The notes beneath the pieces were generated by a model. That model did no database searches and had not been told where the DNA came from. It worked only from the letters and a program-made list of their open reading frames with translations. A program made the translations under genes and the position numbers. From Gemmataceae bacterium (GTDB lineage Bacteria; Planctomycetota; Planctomycetia; Gemmatales; Gemmataceae), in contig JAIEPT010000074.1 in the NCBI GenBank assembly GCA_019748295.1, positions 1 through 64,000 of the forward strand: 64,000 nucleotides of DNA. The letters run 5' to 3'. The stretch's first letter is position 1. Each line of letters opens with the position of its first letter. This document shows, piece after piece, positions 17,393 through 25,924 of the stretch.

Positions 17393-19629
17393 CGCGCGCC
17401 TCCTTGAGGGCGAGCCAAAGCCGCGAGCACTCGCTCGGGAGTGAAGGGGGCGAACGGCACTCGGACGCCGATCGCGTTGAAGATCGCATTGCCGACCGCC
17501 GCTGCCGTCGAGATCGTGGGCGGTTCGCCGATGCCGATGACGCCGCGCTCCGGCATGTCCATCATGTGCACATGGATCTGCGGCATATCGCGGATCCCGG
17601 CGAGCTTGTAGAACTCCATGTCGGGATTCACGAGCCGGCCGCTGTTCTTGTCGTAGATGCACTCTTCATAGAGGGCATAGTTGACCCCCATGACGACGCC
17701 CCCCGCCGCCTGCGATTCGCAGCCGAGCTTGTTGACGACGAGCCCGACGTCTTGCACCGCCCACACGTTGGTGCAGCGGACGACGCCCGTTTCGGTGTCC
17801 ACGCGAACCTCGGCGATCTGCACGCCGCCCACGCCCTGATTGCTCAGGCGAGTCGTCCACAGATCGCGCAGCTCTTTATTCTGCTGAAGCTGGGCATTCG
17901 TCGGCCAATCGCCGGTGGCCTGCACGGGATTCATGCCAAGCCTGGCACACGCCTGCCGCCAGGGGATGCGTTGATTCGCCTTCTTGTTGACGACATGCCC
18001 CGGTGCGATTTCGAGATCGGCGACCTCGACGTTCATGCGTGGGGCAATGGCCGCGAAGAACGCATCGCGGGCATTCTCGGCCGCCTTGAGGATGGCGGGC
18101 GACGTGCCAGGGCAGGTCGTCGATCCGCCGGATGGGGTCGAAGGCCCATGCTGGCTTTCGCCTACCTCCACCATGATGTCCTTGGGGTCCAGACCCAAAA
18201 TCTCGGCGACGATGATCGCGGCGACCGTGCGTTGCGCGGTGCCGAGATCCTGTGTCGAAGACTGGCAGAGCACCGACCCGTCGGCCCCAATGGTGATCTT
18301 CGTCGGGTTCGGCCCACGGCCTGAGCCGCCCCAGGTATGGAGGGCGATGCCGAGGCCCGTCTTGATCGGCCCATTCCCCTGGCCCGGCGGATGCCACTTC
18401 CGATCCCAGTCGGACATCTTGCGGACGAGGTCGATCTGCTGCGTGTAGATCGTGTGCCTTAGCGCGAGATACGTCGTGGGTGCGTTCTTGATCGCATCCT
18501 GATCGTTGGGCGGCAGATTTCGCAGCCGCATCTGGATCGGATTGACGTTGAGCTTGGCGGCTAAATCGTCGATCGCCTGCTCGGTCAGCAAGCAATTCTG
18601 CGGATGTCCCGGCGCCCGCATGGCCCGAGCTGTCTGCAGATTGAGCCGCACTGCCTGGTGCTTGCGTTTGATGTGGGGGACATTCACATATACGTACGGC
18701 AACAGGTTGAAATTGACCGTCGCGCCGCGGCCCACGCCGGGCGAGCCGTAGCAATCGACCTCGAACGCCTGGATTAGGCCCTCTTTGTTGGCCGCGATCT
18801 TCACTTTGCCGTAAGCGCTGGGCCGCATGCCGCCGACGGTCACCTCTTCGGCACGGTCCAGCATGAGCTTGACGGGCTGGGCCGCCTTCTTCGCGAGTTC
18901 GGCGGCGATCTGGCCCTGGATGTCGGGGCCGAACTTGCTGCCGAAACCGCCCCCCATGTAATGGGTGATGCACTTCACGCGGGTCGCGGGGATCTTGAAA
19001 TACTGCGCGAGTTGCTGAGCCGTGTTCGGCACCGCCTGCGTCGATGCCCAGACGGTCAGGTTCTCCTGCTTCTCGTCCCACTGGGCAACGAGGCCATGGG
19101 TTTCGAGGCATTGATGGCTGATGATGGCGACGCCATATTCCGCTTCATGGACGGCGGCCGCATCGCGGTAGGCGTTTTGCTCGAAGTTGTCCGTGGAGTA
19201 GTCGCCCGCCGGGGTGACGTTCGCCGCCTCGGCGCCGCCCCCCACGGTCGAGCCCTTGCTCCGCAGGGCCTCGGCTTCCTTCACGTGATGCGGCAACGGC
19301 TCATACTCGACGCGAATCGCACGCAGCGCATCTTCGGCATGTTCTTCCGTGTCCGCCGCGATGCCGAGCAATTCGGCGCCGGCGAAATAAAGTTCGTCTC
19401 CCGGCTTCGCCACCATATGGATGGATTTGAAGCCCGGCGTCCGTTCGGCCACCGTCGTATCGATCGACTTGATCCTCGCGTGGGCATGCGGGCAACGCAG
19501 GATGCGGGCATGGCACTGACGCGGACGATTGATGTCGTAGCTGTATTTGGCGCGGCCGGTGGATTTGTCGGCTCCATCCAGGCGCTGCACCTTCGTGCCG
19601 AGCAATCGGCGTTGTTGCGGCCAGGGCAT
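17389..19629 (-). CDS. Xanthine dehydrogenase family molybdopterin-binding subunit (aldehyde oxidoreductase type)
   Basis: A 746-residue catalytic subunit of the molybdenum hydroxylase family. It starts GTKVQRLDGADKSTGRAKYS as in PaoC-like enzymes. Cofactor-binding segments include HYMGGGFGSKFG and MRAPGHPQNCLLTEQ. The catalytic Glu lies in the C-terminal VIGIGEPPTISTAAAVGNAI. The substrate cannot be read from sequence; aromatic or aliphatic aldehydes are the usual substrates of the PaoABC group. It is the middle gene of a three-gene operon, beginning 3 nt after the Fe-S subunit stop. Confidence 0.92.
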   Translation of the reverse strand: MPWPQQRRLLGTKVQRLDGADKSTGRAKYSYDINRPRQCHARILRCPHAHARIKSIDTTVAERTPGFKSIHMVAKPGDELYFAGAELLGIAADTEEHAEDALRAIRVEYEPLPHHVKEAEALRSKGSTVGGGAEAANVTPAGDYSTDNFEQNAYRDAAAVHEAEYGVAIISHQCLETHGLVAQWDEKQENLTVWASTQAVPNTAQQLAQYFKIPATRVKCITHYMGGGFGSKFGPDIQGQIAAELAKKAAQPVKLMLDRAEEVTVGGMRPSAYGKVKIAANKEGLIQAFEVDCYGSPGVGRGATVNFNLLPYVYVNVPHIKRKHQAVRLNLQTARAMRAPGHPQNCLLTEQAIDDLAAKLNVNPIQMRLRNLPPNDQDAIKNAPTTYLALRHTIYTQQIDLVRKMSDWDRKWHPPGQGNGPIKTGLGIALHTWGGSGRGPNPTKITIGADGSVLCQSSTQDLGTAQRTVAAIIVAEILGLDPKDIMVEVGESQHGPSTPSGGSTTCPGTSPAILKAAENARDAFFAAIAPRMNVEVADLEIAPGHVVNKKANQRIPWRQACARLGMNPVQATGDWPTNAQLQQNKELRDLWTTRLSNQGVGGVQIAEVRVDTETGVVRCTNVWAVQDVGLVVNKLGCESQAAGGVVMGVNYALYEECIYDKNSGRLVNPDMEFYKLAGIRDMPQIHVHMMDMPERGVIGIGEPPTISTAAAVGNAIFNAIGVRVPFAPFTPERVLAALARPQGGAR

Positions 19630-19632
19630 GGG

Positions 19633-20271
19633 TTAGCTCCTCCGGGGGCGGTTGCAGAGCGAATAGATGGCGTCTCGCATTTGTTCGTAGGTTCCGCAGC
19701 GGCAGATGTTCCCTTGCAGCCCCTGCTCCACATCCTCCGGCGTCGCCTTCGGATTGCGATCCAGGACTGCCCGCATCGCGACCACGAAGCCCGGCGTGCA
19801 GAACCCGCATTGCTGGGCGTCGAACTGCACGAACTTCTCGGGAACCGGATCCAGCTTGCCGCCATCGACCAGGCTCTCGGCCGTGCGGATCGCCTTGCCT
19901 TGAGCTTCGACGGCGAGCATCGAGCAGGAGTAGACCGGTTTGCCTTCGAGCATGACGGTGCAGGCGCCGCAAGTGCCGCGATCGCAGACGCGTTTGCAGC
20001 CCGTGACGTCGAGATAATTGCGAAGGGCATCGAGCAGCGTGACGCGTGGCTCGACGGCGGTGCTCATCTCGCGGCCATTGACGTTGAGCGAAATCTTCGC
20101 CGGCCCCGGACCGAGAACAGGGATATGGCTCGCGGGGGGCTGCCCCGGCTGGGCCTGGGTTTCGAGCGTCGCGCCGGCGAGTCCGGTCACGCTGGTCGCC
20201 GCCGCTCCGCCCGCGCGCAGAAAGTCGCGTCGCGACAGCCCGGACTTCGGCGAGTCCTTGGAACTGCTCAT
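19633..20271 (-). CDS. (2Fe-2S)-binding subunit of xanthine dehydrogenase family, Tat-exported
   Basis: 212 residues. A twin-arginine signal (SRRDFLRAGGAAATSVTG) precedes two [2Fe-2S] domains. The plant-type cluster has Cys in DVTGCKRVCDRGTCGACTV and a later SC. The four-helix cluster has QQCGFCTPGFVVAM and GNICRCGTYEQM. The Tat signal on the small subunit, with none on its partners, is the PaoA arrangement, in which the folded complex is carried to the periplasm as one unit. The start is supported by GGAG 7-9 nt upstream. It is the first gene of the operon. Confidence 0.93.
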   Translation of the reverse strand: MSSSKDSPKSGLSRRDFLRAGGAAATSVTGLAGATLETQAQPGQPPASHIPVLGPGPAKISLNVNGREMSTAVEPRVTLLDALRNYLDVTGCKRVCDRGTCGACTVMLEGKPVYSCSMLAVEAQGKAIRTAESLVDGGKLDPVPEKFVQFDAQQCGFCTPGFVVAMRAVLDRNPKATPEDVEQGLQGNICRCGTYEQMRDAIYSLCNRPRRS

Positions 20272-20660
20272 GGCTGATCTCCGGGGCCAAGATGGGAACG
20301 GGGGAGATTGGAGATTGTAAACACGCAATCGGTGCGGCCGCAAGCAAATGTTGGCCACGCCGCGAGTGGTTATTGATCGTCAGGCAGCGAAAGCGAGAGT
20401 GCTGGCTCTGCTCCCCTCTCCCTCCGCGTGAGGTCAGCGGCGATGCAAGGTTGGCCTGTCTTTGTGGCGACAAGTTTATTAACTTGTCGGAATTGGAAGA
20501 ATAAAAGGCCGTTCAAACAAGCTAAAAAACTTGTTTCCACGGCCGGTCTGACCTCGCATCGCCGCTGACCGCACGCGGAGAGGACTACTCGGGTCATCGC
20601 CTTCTATTTGCCGATCGCTAGTCTGAACACGCCCCCTTGGCGCATTGAGGATCACGCATC
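20272..20660. other. Divergent intergenic region with nested repeats
   Basis: Control region between the oxidase operon (minus) and the hydroxyproline operon (plus). Families D and C occupy 20419-20585. The rest shows no convincing promoter boxes, although an AT-rich TACAAT on the minus strand (20314-20319) could be a -10. Confidence 0.5.
20419..20585. repeat. Nested palindromes: family D (outer) around family C copy 2 (20463-20541)
   Basis: Outer arms CTCCGCGTGAGGTCAGCGGC and GCCGCTGACCGCACGCGGAG enclose inner arms GTGGCGACAAGTTTATTAAC and an AAACTTGTTTCCAC-type arm. The same D-around-C nesting recurs at 28789-28976. Confidence 0.82.
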
Positions 20661-21563
20661 ATGGCGAAGCCGTATTGGCAAGGCGTGTTCCCCGCCGCCA
20701 CCACGCAGTTCCGCAAAGACCTTTCGCTCGATCTGGATGCGACGGCCAAGCATCTGGAAGCGCTGATCGCTTCCGGAGTCAGCGGCCTCATCATGTGCGG
20801 CTCGCTCGGCGAGAATCAGACGCTGAGCCCGGAAGAGAAGCGCCAAGTCGTCGAACGCGCGGTCAAGGTCGCTGCGGGCCGGATCCCCGTTCTCAGCGGC
20901 GTGGCCGAGATGAGCACGAACCTTGCCTGTCAGTACGTCCGCGATTGCGAGAAGCTTGGCGCCGCCGGCTTCATGGTGATGCCTGCGATGGTTTACAAGG
21001 GGGACGTTCGCGAGACCGAGAATCACTTCCGCAAGGTCGCCGCCGCGACTGGCCTGCCGTGGATGCTGTACAACAATCCCGTCGGCTACACGATCGATGT
21101 GACGCCCGAGCAGTTCGCCCGCCTTGCCGACGTCAAGAACCTCGTCGCGATCAAGGAAAGCTCCGCGAACACCCGGCGAATCACGGAGCTGCGGATCGAA
21201 GTCGGCGACCGCTACTCTCTCTTTGTCGGCGTGGATGATCTCATCCTCGAGTCCTCGATCCTCGGCATCGACGGCTGGGTCGCGGGATCAGGCATCGCGT
21301 TTCCAACCGAAAATCAGCGCTTTTGGAATCTCACGCGCGAAGGCCGATGGGATGAAGCACGCAAACTCTACGCGTGGTTCTACCCGCTGCTGAAGCTGGA
21401 CACGCATGTGAAGTTCGTGCAATACATCAAGCTCGCGGTGCAGGAGGCCGGGCTGGGCTCCGAGTGGGTCCGCGAGCCGCGATTGCCGCTGGTGGGCGAA
21501 GAACGCGAGCGCGTCCTCGCCATCATCCGCCGCGGCATCGCGAATCGGCCGAAGCTGAGTTGA
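20661..21563 (+). CDS. DapA-family lyase, probable 1-pyrroline-4-hydroxy-2-carboxylate deaminase
   Basis: A 300-residue TIM-barrel of the dihydrodipicolinate synthase family. The Schiff-base Lys165 is in LVAIKESSAN, the catalytic Tyr137 in LYNNPVGYT, and GSLGENQTLS takes the place of the GTTGE motif. Family members include DapA, N-acetylneuraminate lyase and the LhpC-type deaminase. The next two genes encode a hydroxyproline-epimerase-like protein and a D-amino-acid oxidoreductase. From that I infer the LhpC role, conversion of pyrroline-4-hydroxy-2-carboxylate to 2-oxoglutarate semialdehyde plus ammonia. The stop is 5 nt before the next start, so they form an operon. Confidence 0.85.
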   Translation: MAKPYWQGVFPAATTQFRKDLSLDLDATAKHLEALIASGVSGLIMCGSLGENQTLSPEEKRQVVERAVKVAAGRIPVLSGVAEMSTNLACQYVRDCEKLGAAGFMVMPAMVYKGDVRETENHFRKVAAATGLPWMLYNNPVGYTIDVTPEQFARLADVKNLVAIKESSANTRRITELRIEVGDRYSLFVGVDDLILESSILGIDGWVAGSGIAFPTENQRFWNLTREGRWDEARKLYAWFYPLLKLDTHVKFVQYIKLAVQEAGLGSEWVREPRLPLVGEERERVLAIIRRGIANRPKLS

Positions 21564-21568
21564 TTCGC

Positions 21569-22510
21569 ATGCACAAGATCCATGTCGTCGACTCTCATAC
21601 CGCGGGCGAACCCACGCGCGTAATCGTTCGAGGCGGTCCGATGCTGGGCGGCCCGTTAAGCGAGCGAGTCGTCCGATTTCGCAGGGACTTCGATCGGTTT
21701 CGCGCCGCAGTCGTCCATGAGCCTCGCGGTTCCGACGTGGTGGTCGGCGCTCTTCTTGGCCGACCCCACGATCCGACTTGCGCCGCGGGAGTGGTCTTCT
21801 TCAATAACGTCGGCTATCTCGGCATGTGCGGACATGGGACGATTGGAGTCGTCGCCACTCTCGCTCACCTGGGCCGAATCAAACCGGGCATCCACCGCAT
21901 TGAAACGCCCGTCGGCATCGTCGCGACGCAATTGCACAAAAACGGCTTAGTCTCCGTCGAGAACGTGCCGAGCTATCGCAAAGCGAAAGGCGTGCGTCTC
22001 GATGTGGAAGGCATCGGCCCCTGCATCGGCGACGTCGCATGGGGCGGCAACTGGTTTTTCCTGGCTCAAGGATTCCCGCTTCCGCTCACGCTTCCATTTG
22101 CGGATCAGTTAATCGACGTTGCCTGGAAAGTACGCCAAGCCGTGAATGCGGCTGGATATCCCGAAGTCGATCATGTCGAGTTCTTCGGACCACCTGCGAA
22201 CGCCGGCAACCACTCGCGCAATTTCGTCCTCTGTCCCGGCAAAACCTACGATCGCTCCCCCTGCGGCACCGGCACCAGTGCGAAACTCGCCTGTCTGGCC
22301 GCGGACGGCAAACTGCAACCTGGCGAAACGTGGATTCAGGAGAGCATGTTGGGAACCACGTTCGCCGGGAGCTATCAATGGCTCGACCAGGCGACAGGTC
22401 ACATTGCGCCGACGATTTCCGGGCGCGCGTATGTGAACGCGGAATCGACGTTGATCCTGAATGAAGCGGATCCGTTCTGCTGGGGCATCGCCGCGCAGAA
22501 CCAGGCGTGA
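21569..22510 (+). CDS. Proline racemase family, probable 4-hydroxyproline 2-epimerase
   Basis: A 313-residue cofactor-independent epimerase. Both catalytic cysteines are present: Cys87 in GMCGHGTIG and Cys232 in SPCGTGTSAK. Cys/Cys is the pattern of active proline racemase and 4-hydroxyproline epimerase, while Thr in the first site marks the dehydratases. It would turn trans-4-hydroxy-L-proline into cis-4-hydroxy-D-proline. The ATG at 21569 is used because it matches the family N-terminus (MHKIHVVDSHTAGEPTRV) and lies 5 nt after the upstream stop. Confidence 0.9.
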   Translation: MHKIHVVDSHTAGEPTRVIVRGGPMLGGPLSERVVRFRRDFDRFRAAVVHEPRGSDVVVGALLGRPHDPTCAAGVVFFNNVGYLGMCGHGTIGVVATLAHLGRIKPGIHRIETPVGIVATQLHKNGLVSVENVPSYRKAKGVRLDVEGIGPCIGDVAWGGNWFFLAQGFPLPLTLPFADQLIDVAWKVRQAVNAAGYPEVDHVEFFGPPANAGNHSRNFVLCPGKTYDRSPCGTGTSAKLACLAADGKLQPGETWIQESMLGTTFAGSYQWLDQATGHIAPTISGRAYVNAESTLILNEADPFCWGIAAQNQA

Positions 22511-22524
22511 TCGCGGCTTGCTGC

Positions 22525-22709
22525 TTAGGCGAGCGGCAGGAGATCGTCTCCCTCTCCCTCCGGGAGAGGGTTGGGGTGAGGGCGCCTTTTCTTGCGAAAC
22601 GCCAGGTCGCACGCCCTCACCTCCGGCCCCTCTCCCGAAGGGAGAGGGGAGAAATGCAGGCGCCGCTCGCCTTCGTATTCCGCAGCGTCCATCGCTAAGC
22701 CGCAAGCGG
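22525..22709. repeat. MITE-like element, family A copy 3 (22525-22673), plus half of family H (22694-22709)
   Basis: TTAGGCGAGCGGCAGGAG at the left and GCCGCTCGCCTT at the right bound a body of CCCTCTCC/GGAGAGGG palindromes. A single GCTAAGCCGCAAGCGG arm follows, one half of the palindrome complete at 60609-60662. The insert splits the hydroxyproline operon between its second and third genes. Confidence 0.8.
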
Positions 22710-22748
22710 AAGACGACGAACGCGGAATTCTCCGACGAGGTACGTGGG

Positions 22749-23999
22749 GTGGCCAAGCACGTGGCGATCGCCGGTGGGGGCATCATCGGCATGTGTGCCG
22801 CGTATTCGTGCCTGCAGCGCGGCCTTCGCGTGACGTTGATCGACCGCAATCCCCCCGCTCGCGACGGCTGCTCCTTCGGCAATGCGGGCATGATCGTGCC
22901 GAGCCACTTCATCCCGCTCGCCGCACCCGGCATGGTCGCCCAGGGCCTCAAATGGATGTGGAACCCGGAGTCGCCGTTCTACGTGAAGCCGCGGATATCC
23001 TGGGATTTGCTGAGCTGGGGCTGGCGTTTCTGGAGGGCCTCGACCAAGCGACATGTCGAAACGTCCGGACCCGTGTTGCGCGACCTGCATCTCGCCAGTC
23101 GGACTTGCTATGAACGCATGGCGGATTCGCTTCCTCAAGACATCGAGCTGAAGCGGGAAGGTTTGCTGATGCTGTGCAAGACGCAGCAGGCGCTCGATGA
23201 AGAGGCCCACACCGCGGAAGCCGCTCGCAAGCTGGGCATCCCCGCCGAAGTGCTTGACTCGACGGCGACAGCAAAGTTGGATCCCAACGTCCGCATGGAC
23301 ATCCTCGGCGCCGTTTATTTTCCGCGTGATTGCCATCTCTCGCCGCAGAAACTGATGGCGGCACTGCAATCGAAACTCGAAGCGGAGGGGTGCCGAACTC
23401 TATGGAACACCGAGGCGACGGGCTTCGAGACGAACGGCCGTCGCATCAACGCAGTTCGCACAACAAGCGAAACCATCGAAGCGGATGAGTTCGTCGTCGC
23501 GGGGGGCTCGTGGTCCTCCGCCCTTGCCCGGTTGTTGGGTTCGAAGATTCCGATGCAAGCAGGCAAAGGCTACAGCCTGACGCTTGCGAAACCGCGTCAA
23601 TTGCCGCGGATTTGCTCGATCTTCACCGAAGCACGCGTGGCCGTCACGCCGATGGGCGACACGCTTCGCTTCGGCGGCACGATGGAGATTTCGGGACTCA
23701 GCGAGGCGATCGACCCGGTTCGCGTCCGCGGCATCGCGAAGTCCGCGCCGCAGTACTATCCCGAGTTCCAGATCGAAGATTTCGCGGACGTGAAACCCTG
23801 GGTCGGACTACGCCCCTGTTCGCCCGACGGCCTGCCGTACCTGGGGCGGACGCGGCGATATGAGAATGCCATCCTCGCAACAGGCCATGCGATGATGGGC
23901 CTGAGCCTTGGGCCAATTAGCGGAGAAATCGTCTCGCAGTTGGCGATGGGCGAGCAACCCGCAATCGATCTGTCGAAGCTGGACCCCGATCGGTATTGA
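22749..23999 (+). CDS. DadA-like FAD-dependent D-amino-acid oxidoreductase (probable cis-4-hydroxy-D-proline oxidase/dehydrogenase)
   Basis: A 416-residue member of the DAO family. The N-terminal dinucleotide motif AIAGGGIIGMCAAYSCLQRG is followed by an acidic end of the second strand (LIDRNPP). Near the C-terminus VGLRPCSPDGLPYLG and ATGHAMMGLSLGP contact FAD. No ATG lies near the fold's start. GTG at 22749 (VAKHVAIAGGG) has GAGG 9 nt upstream and gives the normal length. From its neighbours I infer oxidation of cis-4-hydroxy-D-proline to the pyrroline. The 2-oxoglutarate-semialdehyde dehydrogenase that would finish the pathway is not in the window. Confidence 0.88.
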   Translation: MAKHVAIAGGGIIGMCAAYSCLQRGLRVTLIDRNPPARDGCSFGNAGMIVPSHFIPLAAPGMVAQGLKWMWNPESPFYVKPRISWDLLSWGWRFWRASTKRHVETSGPVLRDLHLASRTCYERMADSLPQDIELKREGLLMLCKTQQALDEEAHTAEAARKLGIPAEVLDSTATAKLDPNVRMDILGAVYFPRDCHLSPQKLMAALQSKLEAEGCRTLWNTEATGFETNGRRINAVRTTSETIEADEFVVAGGSWSSALARLLGSKIPMQAGKGYSLTLAKPRQLPRICSIFTEARVAVTPMGDTLRFGGTMEISGLSEAIDPVRVRGIAKSAPQYYPEFQIEDFADVKPWVGLRPCSPDGLPYLGRTRRYENAILATGHAMMGLSLGPISGEIVSQLAMGEQPAIDLSKLDPDRY

Positions 24000-24020
24000 A
24001 CCGCACGATACCTTCACGCC

Positions 24021-24205
24021 CTGTAGGGAACGCCCTCCGCGGCGTTCCGCCGGGCTGGACGCGTCCGAACGAATCTTTCCCTCCCTCCGTCCGCCATGGC
24101 ACGCGGTAGGATCCGGGCGGTTTGTCGACAAAATCCGCCGAGTGGGGAAACATCCCCTCGGACGCGTCCGGTTCGGCGGAACGCCACAGAGGGCGTTCCC
24201 TACAG
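24021..24205. repeat. Long palindromic element, family E
   Basis: CTGTAGGGAACGCCCTCCGC at the left mirrors GAGGGCGTTCCCTACAG at the right. Inner paired blocks (GGCGTTCCGCCGG, GGACGCGTCCGAACG) follow the same symmetry, giving about 185 bp. It occupies most of the 331-bp gap before the peroxidase gene. The remaining 125 bp, just upstream of that gene, show nothing certain. Confidence 0.82.
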
Positions 24206-24330
24206 ATCGCGATGCGATCGCGACGTCGCTCGTTTTCGTTTCTCCGGACTGGAATTGCACGGCGTGCTGCTTTACAAATGCAATACCTGCCTCGTACTCA
24301 CGCCTACCACCCTACCAAGGATTGCTCGCT

Positions 24331-25824
24331 ATGAGTCGCGTACTCCGTTTGCTCGCATGGGGCCTGCTGCCCATGTGGGCGCTTGCGGGAGCGCTCGTGC
24401 CCTCCTTCGCCGACGAACCCAAAGAAGACCCTTCCCTCGAATGGGCCATTCCGCGGGCGAAGGTTCGCTTGCCGTTCGACAAAGAACAACCGATCGTCTT
24501 CGTCTCCACCAAGAGCCCCGAGTGGAAGACGCTCAAGAGTTTCTGGAACCCAACGACCGAAGCCGCCCTGGATCCGATCACCGAAGCGAAAGTCACCCGC
24601 ACGGTCATCAAGGTGAAGATTCCGCTCGGCCTCGACGCTCCGCCGGTCCCCCTCGAAAACCCGATGACGCTTCAGCGCTGGGAAATCGGCCGGCAGCTTT
24701 ACTTCGACACGGTGTTGTCCTCCGATTCCACCGTCTCGTGCGCGACCTGCCATGACCCCAAAAAGGGCTTCACCGACCAGTCGCGAACTTCCTTCGGCAT
24801 CTCCAAGAACAAGGGCCCAGTCAACGCGCCGACGGTCATGAATTCGGCGTACAACGCCCTGCAATTCTGGGATGGCCGGGCGATCTCGCTGGAGGACCAA
24901 TCGCAGGGCCCGCCGCAAAACGCACTCGAAATGTTCGACGGCAAGGGACATGCCTGGAACAACTTGGTGAGCCGCGTTCGCAAGAAAGGCGATTACGCCC
25001 GCAAGTTCGTCGAAGCGTTCGGCGTCGAGCCGAACCGCGACGTCATCGCCAAGGCGATCGCCCAATACGAACGCACCGTGCTCAACGGCAACTCGATCCA
25101 CGACCGTGCCGAGCAAGCGATGAAGGTCCGCGTGGCCGAGGAGGAAAGCGGCGCCTATACCCTGAAGGCTCAGGACTACGCGACCGTGATCAAGGAAGCC
25201 CTCGCCGCCAAGGATACGACGGCCATCGAAGCCTTGAAGGTGAAGGAAGAGGGCCAGGTCGCGAAGACGGCAGAGCAGATCAACCATGGCCGGAGCCTGT
25301 TCTTCGGCAAAGCCCGCTGCTCGCTGTGCCATGTGGGGAACAACTTCTCGGACGGTCAGTTCCACAACCTGGGTGTGGGCATGCGAGACGGCAAGATCGC
25401 ATCCGAATCGATGGGCCGCTATGTCCGCCTACCCACAGGGCACAAGAACCCCGAAATGATCGGCGCCTTCAAGACGCCGACGCTCCGCGGCTTGCTCGCC
25501 ACCGCCCCCTACATGCATGACGGCGAGGAGAAGACGCTCGAAGACGTCGTCGAACTGTACGACCGCGGCGGCAACGCCAACGAGTTCCTCTCGCCGAAGA
25601 TGCGCGACCTCGACGCCGAGAAAGCGTACTTGAAGTCGAAGGCGATGGGCACGCCGTATACGGGCCGCGAGATGAAGCTGCTGGGCCCCGACGAAACGCC
25701 GATCGCACCGATGGTGCTGAAGCTGACCCCGAGCGAGAAGTCGGACCTCGTGATGTTCCTCCGCTCGCTGCAGGGCGAGACGGCCGCGATCGTCGGAGAC
25801 CCGACACTGCCGGCGACGAAGTAA
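24331..25824 (+). CDS. Dihaem cytochrome c peroxidase / MauG family protein
   Basis: A 497-residue periplasmic protein with signal peptide MSRVLRLLAWGLLPMWALAG ending near residue 30. Two c-type haem sites are seen: C137-ATCH followed by DPKKGFTDQ, and C330-SLCH followed by VGNNFSDGQFHN. The distal pattern TPTLRGLLATAPYMHDGEE is characteristic of the family. The segment between the two domains, about residues 245-315, is longer than in classical CcpA. It either reduces hydrogen peroxide with electrons from a small cytochrome or, like MauG, oxidises a protein substrate. It is separated from the hydroxyproline genes by element E and probably transcribed alone. Confidence 0.92.
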   Translation: MSRVLRLLAWGLLPMWALAGALVPSFADEPKEDPSLEWAIPRAKVRLPFDKEQPIVFVSTKSPEWKTLKSFWNPTTEAALDPITEAKVTRTVIKVKIPLGLDAPPVPLENPMTLQRWEIGRQLYFDTVLSSDSTVSCATCHDPKKGFTDQSRTSFGISKNKGPVNAPTVMNSAYNALQFWDGRAISLEDQSQGPPQNALEMFDGKGHAWNNLVSRVRKKGDYARKFVEAFGVEPNRDVIAKAIAQYERTVLNGNSIHDRAEQAMKVRVAEEESGAYTLKAQDYATVIKEALAAKDTTAIEALKVKEEGQVAKTAEQINHGRSLFFGKARCSLCHVGNNFSDGQFHNLGVGMRDGKIASESMGRYVRLPTGHKNPEMIGAFKTPTLRGLLATAPYMHDGEEKTLEDVVELYDRGGNANEFLSPKMRDLDAEKAYLKSKAMGTPYTGREMKLLGPDETPIAPMVLKLTPSEKSDLVMFLRSLQGETAAIVGDPTLPATK

Positions 25825-25835
25825 ATTGCTTTTGG

Positions 25836-25924
25836 CTTTCGTGGCGACAAGTTTATCTAACTTGTCGGTCTTTGCTTCGATTCGAATCCAGACCGACAAG
25901 TTAATAAACTTGTCGCCACGAAAG
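25836..25924. repeat. Palindromic repeat, family C copy 3
   Basis: CTTTCGTGGCGACAAGTTTA mirrors TAAACTTGTCGCCACGAAAG. It lies between two convergent genes. Its right arm is translated as the last seven residues and stop of the minus-strand gene. Confidence 0.9.

Noticed and set aside
17404-20277. Plus-strand open frames across the oxidase operon
   Set aside because: The minus strand has Tat, Fe-S and molybdopterin motifs throughout; the plus-strand frames show no recognisable domain.
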